Shown here piece by piece: positions 1-9,415 of a stretch of 64,000 nt of DNA. Within the stretch, counting starts at the first letter, position 1; the number at the start of each line of letters is the position of its first letter. Where the stretch lies: the NCBI RefSeq assembly GCF_900120195.1, contig NZ_LT635539.1:2451441-2515440 (forward strand), written 5' to 3'. A program made the translations under genes and the position numbers. The stretch comes from Blautia sp. Marseille-P3087. Its GTDB lineage: Bacteria; Bacillota; Clostridia; Lachnospirales; Lachnospiraceae. The notes below the pieces were generated by a model. The model ran no database searches, was not told the origin of the DNA, and saw nothing but the letters and a program-made list of their open reading frames with translations.

Positions 1-1
1 A

Positions 2-826
2 AAGACCAATGATATTTACGGACACAAGGCAGGTGACCGGGCGCTGAAACTTTTCGGTTCACTGCTTATGGAGCATGCGCAGCATTCAGTAGTCTGCCGA
101 TTGGGTGGTGACGAGTTCCTGATGTTTGTGTCGGAGGTTTCGAAGGAAGAAATTATCGATATTGTGACAAGGATCCAGAAGAAATTCGAGCAGTGCAAAG
201 AGGAAGATATGGAGATTCGTTTTGCAGATATTTCAGCCGGAATCTGTGAAGTAAACAAAGGTGATCCGTTTGAGGAATGTTACTCAAAAGCAGATAAGGC
301 GCTGTATTATGTGAAGCAGAATGGAAAGGGAAGTTATTTCTTCTATCAGCAGATGGAAAATGAAGAGTCTGGCAGTGCCGGAACCGGAAAAGACCTGAAA
401 ATGATTGCGAAAGCATTGCATGACAGTGGAAAATATTCCGGTGTATTCAATCTCGATTATCGTGGTTTTGCCCGGGTATTCGAATATATGAATCATCTGA
501 GTGCACGGTATAAATACGAATACCATCTTGTAATGGTAACAATGGAAACTCAGCCGGATTCTGCACCGCATATTGAAAGCATCGAAGAGGCATTGGAATG
601 TATGGAACATGTAATCTGCAAAAAGATCCGGAGTGTGGATGTATGCACCCGTTACAGTTCCATGCAGTATCTGATCATTCTTTTTGAAACAGAAGAAAGT
701 AAAATTAAAGATATTATGGAGCGCATTTTTACACAGTATCGTAAAGAGTACAAAGGAACATCGCTGCTTCCGAAATATGAATATATTTCAATGATGAAAG
801 AAGAGAAAAAAGAAACTCAGGTGTAG
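2..826 (+). CDS. GGDEF-domain protein, C-terminal part (cut by window edge)
   Basis: The reading frame is open from the first bases, so the N-terminus lies outside the window. A canonical RLGGDEF motif (GGDEF active site of diguanylate cyclases, which make cyclic di-GMP from two GTP) is encoded near base 105, followed by the usual 'FADISAGIC' strand and the 'KADKALYYVKQNGKG' helix. No RxxD inhibitory site is seen five residues before the motif. The remaining ~130 residues resemble a second, degenerate GGDEF fold in which the motif position reads RYSSMQY, so only the first copy is likely to be catalytic. Sensor and membrane parts cannot be judged. It ends before a bidirectional terminator shared with glgD. 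Confidence 0.85.
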   Translation, partial: KTNDIYGHKAGDRALKLFGSLLMEHAQHSVVCRLGGDEFLMFVSEVSKEEIIDIVTRIQKKFEQCKEEDMEIRFADISAGICEVNKGDPFEECYSKADKALYYVKQNGKGSYFFYQQMENEESGSAGTGKDLKMIAKALHDSGKYSGVFNLDYRGFARVFEYMNHLSARYKYEYHLVMVTMETQPDSAPHIESIEEALECMEHVICKKIRSVDVCTRYSSMQYLIILFETEESKIKDIMERIFTQYRKEYKGTSLLPKYEYISMMKEEKKETQV

Positions 827-845
827 TATATAACAGAAAGATATC

Positions 846-883
846 AAGAGGGCTGTTCACATAATCACTGTGGCAGCCCTCTT
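846..883. terminator. Bidirectional intrinsic terminator between the GGDEF gene and glgD
   Basis: Perfect 10-bp inverted repeat AAGAGGGCTG / CAGCCCTCTT with an 18-nt loop, located between the convergent GGDEF gene (+) and glgD (-). Confidence 0.75.
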
Positions 884-920
884 GAAGGTTAGAGAATATT
901 TTTAATAAATGATTCGGTCA

Positions 921-2036
921 TTAGAGAATGTCGTCTCTGCGAATATATCCCGGATGTCCTTCCTCTGCAATGATCTCATTGCCGTGAATGACTTTGGCCC
1001 ATTTGTCCATTACCTGATTTTCAATATGAGCATTCTCACCAACAACAGTATGAGATAATACAACACTGTTTTTAACGACAGCACCAGGTTTGATCTGGCA
1101 GCCACGGCCGATAACAGAGTTCTCTACCGTTCCCTCAATCACGCAGCCGTTGGAAATAACAGAATTTTTGACATCTGCACCCTCCAGATACTGTGTCGGG
1201 CAGGAGTCGTTGGTTTTGGTATAAATCGGCCAGTCCGGATTGAAGAGTCCTTCGGCAGTCTTGATATCAATCAGAGAGATATTTGCATTATAGTAACTGT
1301 TAAAGTCAGTAACAGATGCAAAATAGCCTCTGTGTGCAACACCACGAACATCCAGCTCACCAAGAGAAGCGGCTACGATCTGTGGAAGGGTGTACATGGA
1401 TGAAATTTTCTTGCCCTTTTTGATCAGTTCGATGAAGAGTTCTTTCTTCATGATGTAAGTATCCATAAAGATGTTACGTTTCTGGGCGCTTCCACGGTTC
1501 TTTTCGATGGATTCGACACCCTTCTGTTTGTTTAGATTCAGAATATCGCAGTTAAGGAAAGCTTCTCTTGCGTTATCAACGGAATGATACAGAAGAGTGA
1601 TATCAGCATCGGAATCAATATGTGCCTGAAGAAGTTCACTGTAGTTTGCTGCATATACCATATAGGATGGAGCAATGATTACATATGGTTCACGCATACG
1701 TTCGATGAATTCAATGTTTTCTGCGAAAGCGGAAATATCGGTATTATATACATCATTCTCAGAACTGTTCTGAGAGAACATCAGCTGGAGCTTGCCGCGC
1801 TTGGAGTTGATGTTGTAATGGCGCCCGGTACCCAGATGCTCTACCAGTGAACGTGGTTTGCGCTTTACGTATACCTGAATACGGTCAATACCGCTGTTGC
1901 TCATATTTGAAATAGGAAAGTCAATGACACGATATCTTCCAAGGAAAGAAAAAGCACCGATCGGACGATACTGCTGAAGTCCTTCTACTTTGATATGGGT
2001 TCCGGAAGATGTGACAATTCCAAATGCTCTTGCCAT
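921..2036 (-). CDS. glgD: Glucose-1-phosphate adenylyltransferase, GlgD subunit
   Basis: 371 residues with the nucleotidyltransferase N-terminal layout ('YRPIGAFSFLGRYRVIDFPISN') followed by a C-terminal left-handed beta-helix of hexapeptides ('VIGRGCQIKPGAVVKNSVV'). This is the second, regulatory-type subunit found next to GlgC in Firmicutes. It lacks the canonical N-terminal GGRGSRL nucleotide loop that its neighbour has, as is usual for GlgD, which is thought to tune GlgC in making ADP-glucose for glycogen. It starts one base after the glgC stop, so the two are co-transcribed and probably translationally coupled. Confidence 0.93.
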   Translation of the reverse strand: MARAFGIVTSSGTHIKVEGLQQYRPIGAFSFLGRYRVIDFPISNMSNSGIDRIQVYVKRKPRSLVEHLGTGRHYNINSKRGKLQLMFSQNSSENDVYNTDISAFAENIEFIERMREPYVIIAPSYMVYAANYSELLQAHIDSDADITLLYHSVDNAREAFLNCDILNLNKQKGVESIEKNRGSAQKRNIFMDTYIMKKELFIELIKKGKKISSMYTLPQIVAASLGELDVRGVAHRGYFASVTDFNSYYNANISLIDIKTAEGLFNPDWPIYTKTNDSCPTQYLEGADVKNSVISNGCVIEGTVENSVIGRGCQIKPGAVVKNSVVLSHTVVGENAHIENQVMDKWAKVIHGNEIIAEEGHPGYIRRDDIL

Positions 2037-2037
2037 A

Positions 2038-3177
2038 TTATTCTACCCCCTTTACACGTTTGGACACGAGTTCGATGTTTTCGCTGTCTGCACTGCCGAC
2101 AACAGCTTCCGGACCGATCTTAATGTTATCGGCAACAAGAGCTCGCTGCACAACGGCACCTGCAGCCACTTCTACACCCGGCATAAGTACACTGTCAATG
2201 ATCTTTGCACCTTCGCCGACCTTACATCCGGTGAACAGTACAGAGTGCTTTACTTCACCTTCTACGACGCAGCCCTGAGTGATGAATGCTTTGTCGATTT
2301 TTGCGTTTGGTCCTATGTACTGCGGAAGAGTAGGCGTGTCTTCTGTGTAGATTCTCCATGAGGCATCATTCAGATTCAGTTCGTTTCTTGAATCAAGCAG
2401 ATCCATGTTTGCTTCCCAGAGAGAATCGATGGTTCCGACATCTTTCCAGTAGCCTTTGAATTTGTAGGCAGCAAGTGTCTTGTTGTCATTCAGAAGCTGT
2501 GGAATGATATCCTTACCGAAATCGTGGTGAGAATCAGGATCTTTTATATCTGCAAGGAGCATCTTACGGAGAAGCTTCCAGTTAAAGATATAAATACCCA
2601 TAGAAGCAAGGTTGCTCTTTGGATGTTCAGGTTTTTCTTCGAATTCAACGATGCGTCCAGCCCCGTCCGTATTCATGATACCGAAGCGGCTGGCTTCCTT
2701 CATCGGTACTTCAATGACTGCAATGGTAGCATCTGCATTCATTTCTTTGTGGTAATCCAGCATTTTATCATAATCCATTTTATAAATATGGTCACCGGAG
2801 AGAACTAACAGATATTCCGGTGAATATTTGTCGATAAAATCGATATTCTGGGAGATCGCATCAGCAGTACCTCTGTACACATCCAGATCGGCATCTGCTT
2901 TTTCACGTGGTGGAAGAACGAAAACTCCGCTTTCTCTTGCGTCAAGTCCCCAACGTCCGCCAGCTGCTACGTAACTGTTCAAAAGAACGGATTCGTACTG
3001 AGTAAGTACACCGACAATGTCCACACCGCTGTTAGCGCAGTTACTCAATGGGAAATCAACGATGCGGTATTTTCCGCCATATGAAACGGCAGGTTTGGCA
3101 ACTCTGTTGGTCAGTTCATGAAGACGGCTGCCACGTCCGCCGGCCAGAATCATCGCTAACATGTTGTTTTGTTTCAT
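2038..3177 (-). CDS. glgC: Glucose-1-phosphate adenylyltransferase, catalytic subunit
   Basis: 379 residues, the normal GlgC length. Makes ADP-glucose from ATP and glucose-1-phosphate, the committed step of glycogen synthesis in the cytosol. Visible motifs: the N-terminal nucleotide loop '[14 protein letters not shown]', '[16 protein letters not shown]', the '[15 protein letters not shown]' metal/catalytic strand, 'FEEKP' and 'GYWKDVGT'. The C-terminus is a hexapeptide beta-helix. First gene of the glgC-glgD pair. The start ATG follows GTGAGGG a few bases upstream, and a TATAAT lies about 40 bp before the start. Confidence 0.96.
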   Translation of the reverse strand: MKQNNMLAMILAGGRGSRLHELTNRVAKPAVSYGGKYRIVDFPLSNCANSGVDIVGVLTQYESVLLNSYVAAGGRWGLDARESGVFVLPPREKADADLDVYRGTADAISQNIDFIDKYSPEYLLVLSGDHIYKMDYDKMLDYHKEMNADATIAVIEVPMKEASRFGIMNTDGAGRIVEFEEKPEHPKSNLASMGIYIFNWKLLRKMLLADIKDPDSHHDFGKDIIPQLLNDNKTLAAYKFKGYWKDVGTIDSLWEANMDLLDSRNELNLNDASWRIYTEDTPTLPQYIGPNAKIDKAFITQGCVVEGEVKHSVLFTGCKVGEGAKIIDSVLMPGVEVAAGAVVQRALVADNIKIGPEAVVGSADSENIELVSKRVKGVE

Positions 3178-3216
3178 AGTGAACCCTCACTTTCCTTTTA
3201 TATTGCTTATAAAGCT

Positions 3217-3222
3217 ATTATA
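3217..3222 (-). promoter_or_regulatory. Candidate -10 box for glgCD
   Basis: On the minus strand the sequence reads TATAAT about 40 bp before the glgC start, in an AT-rich stretch. No convincing -35 hexamer is found at 16-18 bp, so this is only a candidate. The rest of 3223-3492 is A/T-rich with no gene visible; a TATAAT on the plus strand at about 3433 may serve the sugar-transferase gene. Confidence 0.35.
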
Positions 3223-3492
3223 CATTTTTAACAAAAACATTTCTACCTTTTTGAACAAAAAAAGTGTGATTTGTTGATAGAAAAAAAAAGCGATTGTTAA
3301 GTCTGTATTAAATAAAAGAAAAAAGTACGAGAAAAACAGGAAAAAGTGACAAAAAAACGAAAAGTTTCGAGAAAAGATTAGAATATACTGGAAAACAGGG
3401 GCATTTGGCTGGACGGAACAGAAGTTTTAGGATATAATAATAAGGTTAATAAGGAAATCGAAAATAACAATTTGACATATGAGAGGATTACA

Positions 3493-4893
3493 GTGAATAA
3501 ACGGGAAGATTTTAAAAGGTTTATAGTATTTTGTCTTGCAAGTATTGTTGTTATTGCACAGACGGCTGTATTTGCTTATATCTGGTATGATTACTACAGA
3601 GAGTTAATCTTTGAACCATTCTGGCGGAAAGGAAACTGGGTCCTGATCGCAATTTATGCATTGATCAATGTCTTGTTTTCAAGACTTTATGGTGGATTAA
3701 AGGTTGGCTATCTGAAGCGTATAGATGTGTTCTATTCTATGACGCTGGCAACGCTCTGTACAAATATTGTGACTTATTTCCAGATTACACTGATCAACAG
3801 ATGGTTCCTTCGGCCATGGCCGATGGTGGAGATGACGATTGTACAGTTTGTGATCATTCTTCTGTGGATCTGGGGTTCACGATATATATATTCCAAATTG
3901 TACCGGGCAAGGAAACTTCTGGTGATTTACGGAGACCGGGATCCGGGTGATCTGATACAGAAGATGAATTCCAGAAGAGACAAATACGATATCAGTGGAA
4001 AGATTCATATCAGTGTCGGCGAAAGAGAAATTTACCGTCGGATGAAAGAATATGACGGAGTGATCATATGGGATCTTCCATCGGGAATCCGAAACCAGTA
4101 TCTGAAACACTGCTTTGCACATTCTATACGATGCTACTTGAGTCCGAAGATCTCGGATGTTATCCTGATGGGAAGTGAAAGAATCCATCTGTTTGATACA
4201 CCATTGCTGGTAGCCAAAAATATGGGGCTGTCGGTAGAACAGAGAATCATGAAACGCCTGTTGGATATTGTTGTTTCGGGATTGGGAATTATCGTTGCAT
4301 CACCACTGATGCTGATTATTGCGGCGTGTGTAAAATTGTATGACGGAGGTCCGGTATTCTATTTGCAGGAAAGGCTTACAGAAGGCGGAAAGCCATTTAA
4401 AATCTGCAAGTTCCGAAGCATGTGTGTGGATTCAGAGAAAAATGGAGCACGTCTTGCATCAAAGCATGACAGCAGGATCACTCCGGTAGGAAAAGTACTT
4501 CGTAATCTCCATCTGGATGAGTTGCCGCAGCTTTTTAATGTATTTAAAGGCGAGATGTCCCTGGTCGGACCGAGACCGGAGAGACAGACGCTGGTACATG
4601 AATACTGCAGAGAGATTCCGGAATTTTATTATCGACTGAAAGTAAAGGCGGGTCTTACCGGATACGCACAGGTATACGGCAAGTACAATACAACACCATA
4701 TGATAAACTGAAGCTGGATTTGTTTTATATCGAAAATTATTCGTTCTTCTTAGATCTGAAACTGCTTCTTATGACAGTGAAGATCTTCTTTCAGAAAGAA
4801 GTATCGGAAGGTGTCAATGACAATCAGACAAATGCACTGAAAGATTCAGCAGAAAGTATAGATGTGACAGAAGATAAGTCAATAGAAAAATAA
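3493..4893 (+). CDS. Undecaprenyl-phosphate sugar (glycosyl-1-phosphate) transferase
   Basis: 466 residues from the GTG at 3493, chosen because AGAGG lies 6 bp upstream; an in-frame TTG at 3472 has no well-placed ribosome site. The N-terminal ~130 residues carry about four membrane segments, followed by a Rossmann-like region. The C-terminal ~200 residues are the bacterial sugar-transferase domain: 'MKRLLDIVVSGLG' membrane helix, 'FKICKFRSM', 'LDELPQLFNVFKGEMSLVGPRPERQ'. Enzymes of this family move a sugar-1-phosphate from a nucleotide sugar to undecaprenyl phosphate at the cytoplasmic membrane, starting a repeat unit. It faces the ABC export block convergently, which suggests a role in the same polysaccharide. 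The sugar cannot be read from sequence. Confidence 0.88.
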   Translation: MNKREDFKRFIVFCLASIVVIAQTAVFAYIWYDYYRELIFEPFWRKGNWVLIAIYALINVLFSRLYGGLKVGYLKRIDVFYSMTLATLCTNIVTYFQITLINRWFLRPWPMVEMTIVQFVIILLWIWGSRYIYSKLYRARKLLVIYGDRDPGDLIQKMNSRRDKYDISGKIHISVGEREIYRRMKEYDGVIIWDLPSGIRNQYLKHCFAHSIRCYLSPKISDVILMGSERIHLFDTPLLVAKNMGLSVEQRIMKRLLDIVVSGLGIIVASPLMLIIAACVKLYDGGPVFYLQERLTEGGKPFKICKFRSMCVDSEKNGARLASKHDSRITPVGKVLRNLHLDELPQLFNVFKGEMSLVGPRPERQTLVHEYCREIPEFYYRLKVKAGLTGYAQVYGKYNTTPYDKLKLDLFYIENYSFFLDLKLLLMTVKIFFQKEVSEGVNDNQTNALKDSAESIDVTEDKSIEK

Positions 4894-4896
4894 GAT

Positions 4897-4929
4897 AAAA
4901 GCCCTGCATCGTATTGATGCGGGGCTTTT
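4897..4929. terminator. Bidirectional intrinsic terminator
   Basis: AAAAGCCCTGCATC / GATGCGGGGCTTTT hairpin (one G-U pair, 5-nt loop) with T tracts on both strands, between the convergent sugar transferase (+) and ABC ATPase (-). Confidence 0.85.
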
Positions 4930-4954
4930 GATATACATAAATAAATTTGAAAAA

Positions 4955-5692
4955 TCAGTTCTTTTCCATGAAATCCACATACTCTTCAAGAACAGGTTTC
5001 GGTTCGCCGATTCTCCGGATCAGACCATCATGCATCCACATTACGGTATCGCAGAGCTCTTCGAGAGTCTCCAGGCTGTGTGATACAATAATAACTGTAC
5101 GGTCTTTGTTGGAAATCAGACTCTTCATTTTTGCATAACTTTTTTTCTTGAATTTCTGGTCGCCGACACTTAAGACTTCATCGATCAGCATAATATCAGT
5201 CTCCAGGATAGCGGTGATGGAGAATGCCAGTTTGGAGTACATACCACTGGAATAAGTACGTACAGGCATATCGATAAAATCACCGAGTTCTGCAAATTCA
5301 ACAATTTCTGCTTCTTTTTCTTTTACCTGTTCTTCAGAGAAGCCAAGCAGCATACCGGAAAGAATGATATTTTCACGTCCGGTCATCTCACGCTGAAAGC
5401 CAACACCGATAGACAGAAGAGAAATACTGTGTCCATGAAGATCGATTGTACCGCTGTCCGGAGAAAAGATTCCGGCAAGGGCATTTAAGGTAGTGGATTT
5501 ACCACATCCGTTTTTTCCAATGATTCCGAGGATTTCACCCTCGCGTACATAAAATGAAATGCCTTTTACTGCAACAAAACGATCAGCCTTCTGGCGGTTG
5601 AAATGCAGCAGATTTTTTTTGATAGAAGTTTTTTTGAGGTTCTGGTAGCTGATGACCAGGTCTGTAACTTCAATTGCATGTTTTTCTTCCAT
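4955..5692 (-). CDS. Polysaccharide/teichoic-acid ABC exporter, ATP-binding subunit
   Basis: 245 residues with Walker A 'GIIGKNGCGKST', the signature 'YSSGMYSKLAFSI', Walker B 'DIMLIDEVLSVGD' and the H-loop 'IIVSHSLETLEELC'. The 'EVLSVGD' form and the 'ISLLSIGVGFQREMTGRENI' stretch are typical of the Wzt/TagH/RfbE type that powers export of lipid-linked polysaccharide. It lacks the C-terminal carbohydrate-binding extension that some Wzt proteins have. The gene begins one base after the permease stop and is the last gene of the minus-strand export operon. Confidence 0.92.
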   Translation of the reverse strand: MEEKHAIEVTDLVISYQNLKKTSIKKNLLHFNRQKADRFVAVKGISFYVREGEILGIIGKNGCGKSTTLNALAGIFSPDSGTIDLHGHSISLLSIGVGFQREMTGRENIILSGMLLGFSEEQVKEKEAEIVEFAELGDFIDMPVRTYSSGMYSKLAFSITAILETDIMLIDEVLSVGDQKFKKKSYAKMKSLISNKDRTVIIVSHSLETLEELCDTVMWMHDGLIRRIGEPKPVLEEYVDFMEKN

Positions 5693-5693
5693 A

Positions 5694-6479
5694 TTAAATC
5701 ACCTTTACATAACTGTTTTCGTTCTTGTAAATTTTGCGGACACCCAGAGCACTGATAATAAGCCCGATGACAAACCACAGAAGCAAAAGCTTGCGGTGTG
5801 GAGTACTGCCATAGATTACACAGTCACGCGCAGATGTCAACAAGAATGCAATCGGGTTGCATCGACCGATGTAGTAATTGTATGGTGACGGAAGACGATC
5901 CATAATGTTCCAGAAAATACCGGTCAGATAGAACAGGAAACGCAATACAATGTTTAATACATTGGAAAGATCCTCTACAAATACACCATAGTGAAGAAGA
6001 AAACAACAGCATCCAAAAACCAAAACAACTAATGTCATTAAGATTGGAATAATGTAGATCACATTGTATGTCATTGGCACACGCCATACAATGAGCATGG
6101 CAACGATGATCAACAGTGAAATAAGCATTTTGAAGCCGTTTACACCCATCTTAACAAGGATGAGGATAAACTTCGGAATATAAACCTTTGATACAATTGG
6201 CTTATTGGCTTTGATTACCTTAACACTCTGAATAAGACTCTTGTTGAAAAAGTCCCAGAGGGTAATACCAATAAAGACGAAAATTGCAAAATACTGTTGT
6301 TTAGATTTGAATACGTATCCGAACATGAATACATAGATCAGCATGAAGCAAAGAGGATCAAGTATCCACCACAGCCAGTTCAGATAGGAATTGGCAATTT
6401 CGGATTTCAATTGGGCTTTAGAAGAATAAATGGCATATTTCCAGTACTTCTTCATGTCATCCCTGAACCGTTTAAACAT
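5694..6479 (-). CDS. Polysaccharide/teichoic-acid ABC exporter, permease subunit (ABC-2 type)
   Basis: 261 residues with six hydrophobic segments and the Wzm/TagG pattern: an amphipathic N-terminus, 'NSYLNWLWWILDPLCFMLIYVFMFGYVF', and a C-terminal 'YNYYIGRCNPIAFLLTSARD' motif. It should form the membrane channel for a lipid-linked glycan, paired with the ATPase immediately downstream. The ribosome site GGAGCGGA lies just upstream of the ATG. It has its own candidate promoter and leader hairpin. Confidence 0.9.
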   Translation of the reverse strand: MFKRFRDDMKKYWKYAIYSSKAQLKSEIANSYLNWLWWILDPLCFMLIYVFMFGYVFKSKQQYFAIFVFIGITLWDFFNKSLIQSVKVIKANKPIVSKVYIPKFILILVKMGVNGFKMLISLLIIVAMLIVWRVPMTYNVIYIIPILMTLVVLVFGCCCFLLHYGVFVEDLSNVLNIVLRFLFYLTGIFWNIMDRLPSPYNYYIGRCNPIAFLLTSARDCVIYGSTPHRKLLLLWFVIGLIISALGVRKIYKNENSYVKVI

Positions 6480-6524
6480 AAAATCCGCTCCTATATTATT
6501 TTAATCTTTTTGTAATTTATAGAA

Positions 6525-6542
6525 CCCTCAACAGAGTGAGGG
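6525..6542 (-). other. Leader hairpin upstream of the ABC permease gene
   Basis: CCCTCA / TGAGGG inverted repeat with a 6-nt loop in the 5' leader of the export operon. It is not followed by a T run, so it is not a clear terminator. Confidence 0.45.
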
Positions 6543-6556
6543 CTTATATCTTCCTT

Positions 6557-6585
6557 ATAATACACTAGGAAATATGGATTTACAA
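6557..6585 (-). promoter_or_regulatory. Promoter of the ABC export pair
   Basis: Minus strand TTGTAA, 17-bp spacer, TATTAT. The -35 overlaps the end of the upstream membrane-protein gene, so the ABC pair can be transcribed separately from the glycosyltransferase pair. Confidence 0.6.
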
Positions 6586-8016
6586 GAGGAAAGTTGTATA
6601 AAAAAGTTCCGGGGAGATCATCCCCAGAACCCAAAGTGTCCATATAATATAATGAAGCAGAGCATAGCGGTCATTCGGCGGTGCACCGTCGCCGATAGAA
6701 AACCAGAGCGCAATGATCACGCAGAGGAGAAAACCTGGTGCAAGCAGACGGGAAATTCCTGCCGTATGTTTTTTCATGTTTTGAGGTTTGCGTCTGACGA
6801 AACGTACAATGCCTGTGAGTATGCTCATCAAAAACAGGAACATGAAAGTGTACAGGTAATAATTGTAATAAATTGTACTGAATGTCTGGCTGTTCTGGGA
6901 TACACAGTGAAGATTCCAGTCATCAGAAGTATTTACCAGACCATAAATGCTGAGAAAAGCGCTGACTGGGGTAAAGATCACACAGGTGATATCTTCCAGA
7001 ATATCGAAGATTACTTTACCCGGCTGATTTTTAAAGACAGTGGATGCCATTTCTTTATAGAGTTCTTCTGCCCTGTCTTCGCCGGCTTTTTCACGGAGAA
7101 GAGGAGCCATCTGGTACATGACATTGTTATTATGTCGGTCAAATTCCCGGGCATCATCCTCTGTTATCAGAGATTTGATCTCATCAGAGAAATCGTTGTA
7201 ATTTTGAGTCATATTGGGCCATACTACCCGGTCCAGAAGGACAAAACCGAATGTGGTCGGGATTCGGTTATAAATTCCAGGGTGCTGGGTGGCTTTGTTG
7301 ACAGCAGTAGCAGCACCGGTAGAAATAATTACTGTAGCAAGGACAAGAGGGATACCTCTGCGGAAAAAAGCTGAGTGACGATTTTTTACAAGCAGTACGA
7401 TAAAGCTGATCACAAGGAACAGCGTACAGGTGTAAAGTCTGTCTGCTCGAATGGTATATTCTACCAGCATGGATAAAGTGACAAGCAGATAGCTTTTCCA
7501 GTCAGCCGCATCTACATTTAAAATATGAATCAGTGCACCGATCATAAGCATCAGCATAGAAGTTGCGATAGAATCAGTAAGAATAGAAAAATTCATAAAA
7601 GTGATCATTGGGATGCAGGTAATGTACAGGCCCGTGAATACACTTCCCAGATAAAACAGCTTACTGTTTTGTTTTTTTAAATTTGGAAATAAGAGACAGC
7701 CAATCTGTACAGACAGGAAAATCGCAGAAAGTATGCAGAGAAGCGTCTGTCCGATATAGGCAAGTGTCTGGTAGGCAAGCGGGAGATGATTTGCCACTTT
7801 TACAGCGAACCGGATGAGTAATGGATACAAAAGCGGACGATACTCATCGACCATGAGGGTCTGGCTGAGGTTAAAATATTCCGTACTGTCTCCGAAGATC
7901 GGGATATTTGCCAGGTTTACCACCATCCATGCGGAGCCAAAACAGATTTGAATGGCCATCAGCAGACCCAGAAGGGTCAGAAACAGACGGCAAATGTTTG
8001 AGTTTTTCTTTTTCAT
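6580..8016 (-). CDS. Multipass membrane protein, GT-C glycosyltransferase-like
   Basis: 478 residues, about ten to twelve hydrophobic helices. After the first helix comes 'IFGDSTEYFNLSQTL', an acidic motif in the first outer loop like those of lipid-linked-sugar GT-C transferases (PMT/ArnT-like), and the C-terminal third holds a large outer loop. No name can be given with confidence. It overlaps the GT2-GtrA gene by 4 bp (ATGA). A plausible job is transferring a polyprenyl-phosphate-linked sugar made by its neighbour onto a surface glycan, in the manner of Gtr modules. Confidence 0.65.
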   Translation of the reverse strand: MKKKNSNICRLFLTLLGLLMAIQICFGSAWMVVNLANIPIFGDSTEYFNLSQTLMVDEYRPLLYPLLIRFAVKVANHLPLAYQTLAYIGQTLLCILSAIFLSVQIGCLLFPNLKKQNSKLFYLGSVFTGLYITCIPMITFMNFSILTDSIATSMLMLMIGALIHILNVDAADWKSYLLVTLSMLVEYTIRADRLYTCTLFLVISFIVLLVKNRHSAFFRRGIPLVLATVIISTGAATAVNKATQHPGIYNRIPTTFGFVLLDRVVWPNMTQNYNDFSDEIKSLITEDDAREFDRHNNNVMYQMAPLLREKAGEDRAEELYKEMASTVFKNQPGKVIFDILEDITCVIFTPVSAFLSIYGLVNTSDDWNLHCVSQNSQTFSTIYYNYYLYTFMFLFLMSILTGIVRFVRRKPQNMKKHTAGISRLLAPGFLLCVIIALWFSIGDGAPPNDRYALLHYIIWTLWVLGMISPELFYTTFLL

Positions 8017-9080
8017 AGAGTCTCCTTGTTTTTGAAAATATAATTTTTCTGAATTTTATAATTTACAAAGAAAAGACAGGTGTCGACGACTGCCTTAACC
8101 GGAACTTCATCCAATGGAAGCAGGTAACAGATGGCGGTTACCAGACCTGCGGAAACGGCACACTGGATGATGCAAAGCATCAGATAAGAGAAGCCGGATG
8201 ATACGACAGAACGGTCGCTTTTAAAAACAATTTTTCGATTCATTGCGTAATTATAAGCCCCGGAAATAATTCTGGCAAAAGCTGTAGAGAGCGGAATCCG
8301 CACAGATAAAGCAGGGAAGAGCAGTTTGGTTCCGAGCGCAAACAGCAGAATATCCACAACAAAGGAACTTAAGGATACAAAAATATAGCGGAAAAAGGTA
8401 CCGAGTAACAGGTTAAAGATCTGGATGGAATCTTTGACCGGGTTAAAATGTGTTCCTTTGTTTTCGTCATAATAAACAGTCTGTATTTTGATTTCTTCGA
8501 AACCGGATACTTTTCCAGTCTCGATCAGGACCGCAGTTTCATATTGGAAACGGTCTCCTGGTATGGAAAGACTGAGATCGATCAGGGGATTGGGAATCCC
8601 GCGCAGACCGGTCTGAGTGTCTGAAACGGAGAGCCCGATCAATACACGGAACCCGAGACTGGTCAGTTTGTTTCCGATGCGGCTTTTGGAAGGAACGTTG
8701 CTCTGATCGAAGTCGCGGACACCGAGAATCATCTTGTCTTCTCTTTTTGCAAGGCTTTTGCTTATTTTCAATACATCGTCGACAAGATGCTGCCCGTCGG
8801 AATCTGCAGTGATGACACCACAGTATTCATCGTAAGAATAATGATCTTTATAATAGGCAAGACCTGTGCGGAGTGCACGTCCTTTCCCGTAGTTCTCGGG
8901 ATGGGTGAGGACTGTTACCTGCGGAAGAGAGCCTATTTTTTCAAAAATCTTTTTTTGATGGCTGCCATCATCAACAACCAGAATATCTTTGAAGCCGACC
9001 TGGATCAATTCATCAATATAGGACAGAAATATCTCAGGAGGATCCAGAGCCGGAATAAGAATTACACAGTTATTATTCAT
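8013..9080 (-). CDS. GT2 glycosyltransferase fused to a GtrA-like membrane domain
   Basis: 355 residues from the ATG at 9080, chosen because GGAG lies 8 bp upstream and because the promoter at 9118-9146 would put a start at 9167 upstream of the transcript. Residues ~1-220 are a GT-A fold family 2 transferase: 'CVILIPALDPPE', 'ILVVDDGS', 'ENYGKGRALRTGL', 'ITADSDGQH' (DxD-like), 'TGLRGIP'. Residues ~230-350 hold four hydrophobic helices with the GtrA pattern, ending 'VNYKIQKNYIFK'. Such fusions resemble dolichyl/polyprenyl-phosphate sugar synthases plus flippase. Together with the next gene it looks like a glycan side-chain module. Confidence 0.85.
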   Translation of the reverse strand: MNNNCVILIPALDPPEIFLSYIDELIQVGFKDILVVDDGSHQKKIFEKIGSLPQVTVLTHPENYGKGRALRTGLAYYKDHYSYDEYCGVITADSDGQHLVDDVLKISKSLAKREDKMILGVRDFDQSNVPSKSRIGNKLTSLGFRVLIGLSVSDTQTGLRGIPNPLIDLSLSIPGDRFQYETAVLIETGKVSGFEEIKIQTVYYDENKGTHFNPVKDSIQIFNLLLGTFFRYIFVSLSSFVVDILLFALGTKLLFPALSVRIPLSTAFARIISGAYNYAMNRKIVFKSDRSVVSSGFSYLMLCIIQCAVSAGLVTAICYLLPLDEVPVKAVVDTCLFFVNYKIQKNYIFKNKETL

Positions 9081-9117
9081 AATAAATCTCCACAATAGTA
9101 ATAATTTTCTCTGATTG

Positions 9118-9146
9118 ATTATATCGTAATTATCTGGCTGATTCAA
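9118..9146 (-). promoter_or_regulatory. Promoter of the GT2-GtrA / GT-C pair
   Basis: Minus strand TTGAAT, 17-bp spacer, TATAAT, about 40 bp before the start codon at 9080. It fixes the translation start. Confidence 0.7.
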
Positions 9147-9298
9147 GTATGACAGACAAACAATCATTACCTTATTATAATAGCTTGTATAGACGCAGAA
9201 TAAGAAGGATATGCACAGAGAGTTGTCTGAACAGGAAAAGCATGGTTGCTGAACAGTAACAAAGCATGAAAATCTGCTGAATTTCTAAGGGAAAATGC

Positions 9299-9326
9299 TT
9301 GACTTATATAGAGGGTATGTGATAAA
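9299..9326 (+). promoter_or_regulatory. Candidate promoter of the rpmG-secE-nusG-rplK-rplA operon
   Basis: TTGACT, 16-bp spacer, GATAAA, about 90 bp before rpmG. A short T-rich stretch at 9351-9361 follows in the leader. Confidence 0.55.
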
Positions 9327-9415
9327 CTAGACAAGCGACATGGAAGTTAGGTCTTTTTTTTATGCCCGAAAAGCAGAAAAGACCCACGCAAATGAAAACA
9401 CTGGAGGTGGAAGTT

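Noticed and set aside
9081-9167. N-terminal extension of the GT2-GtrA protein to 9167
   Set aside because: The extension lies upstream of and across the promoter at 9118-9146; the ATG at 9080 has a proper ribosome site.
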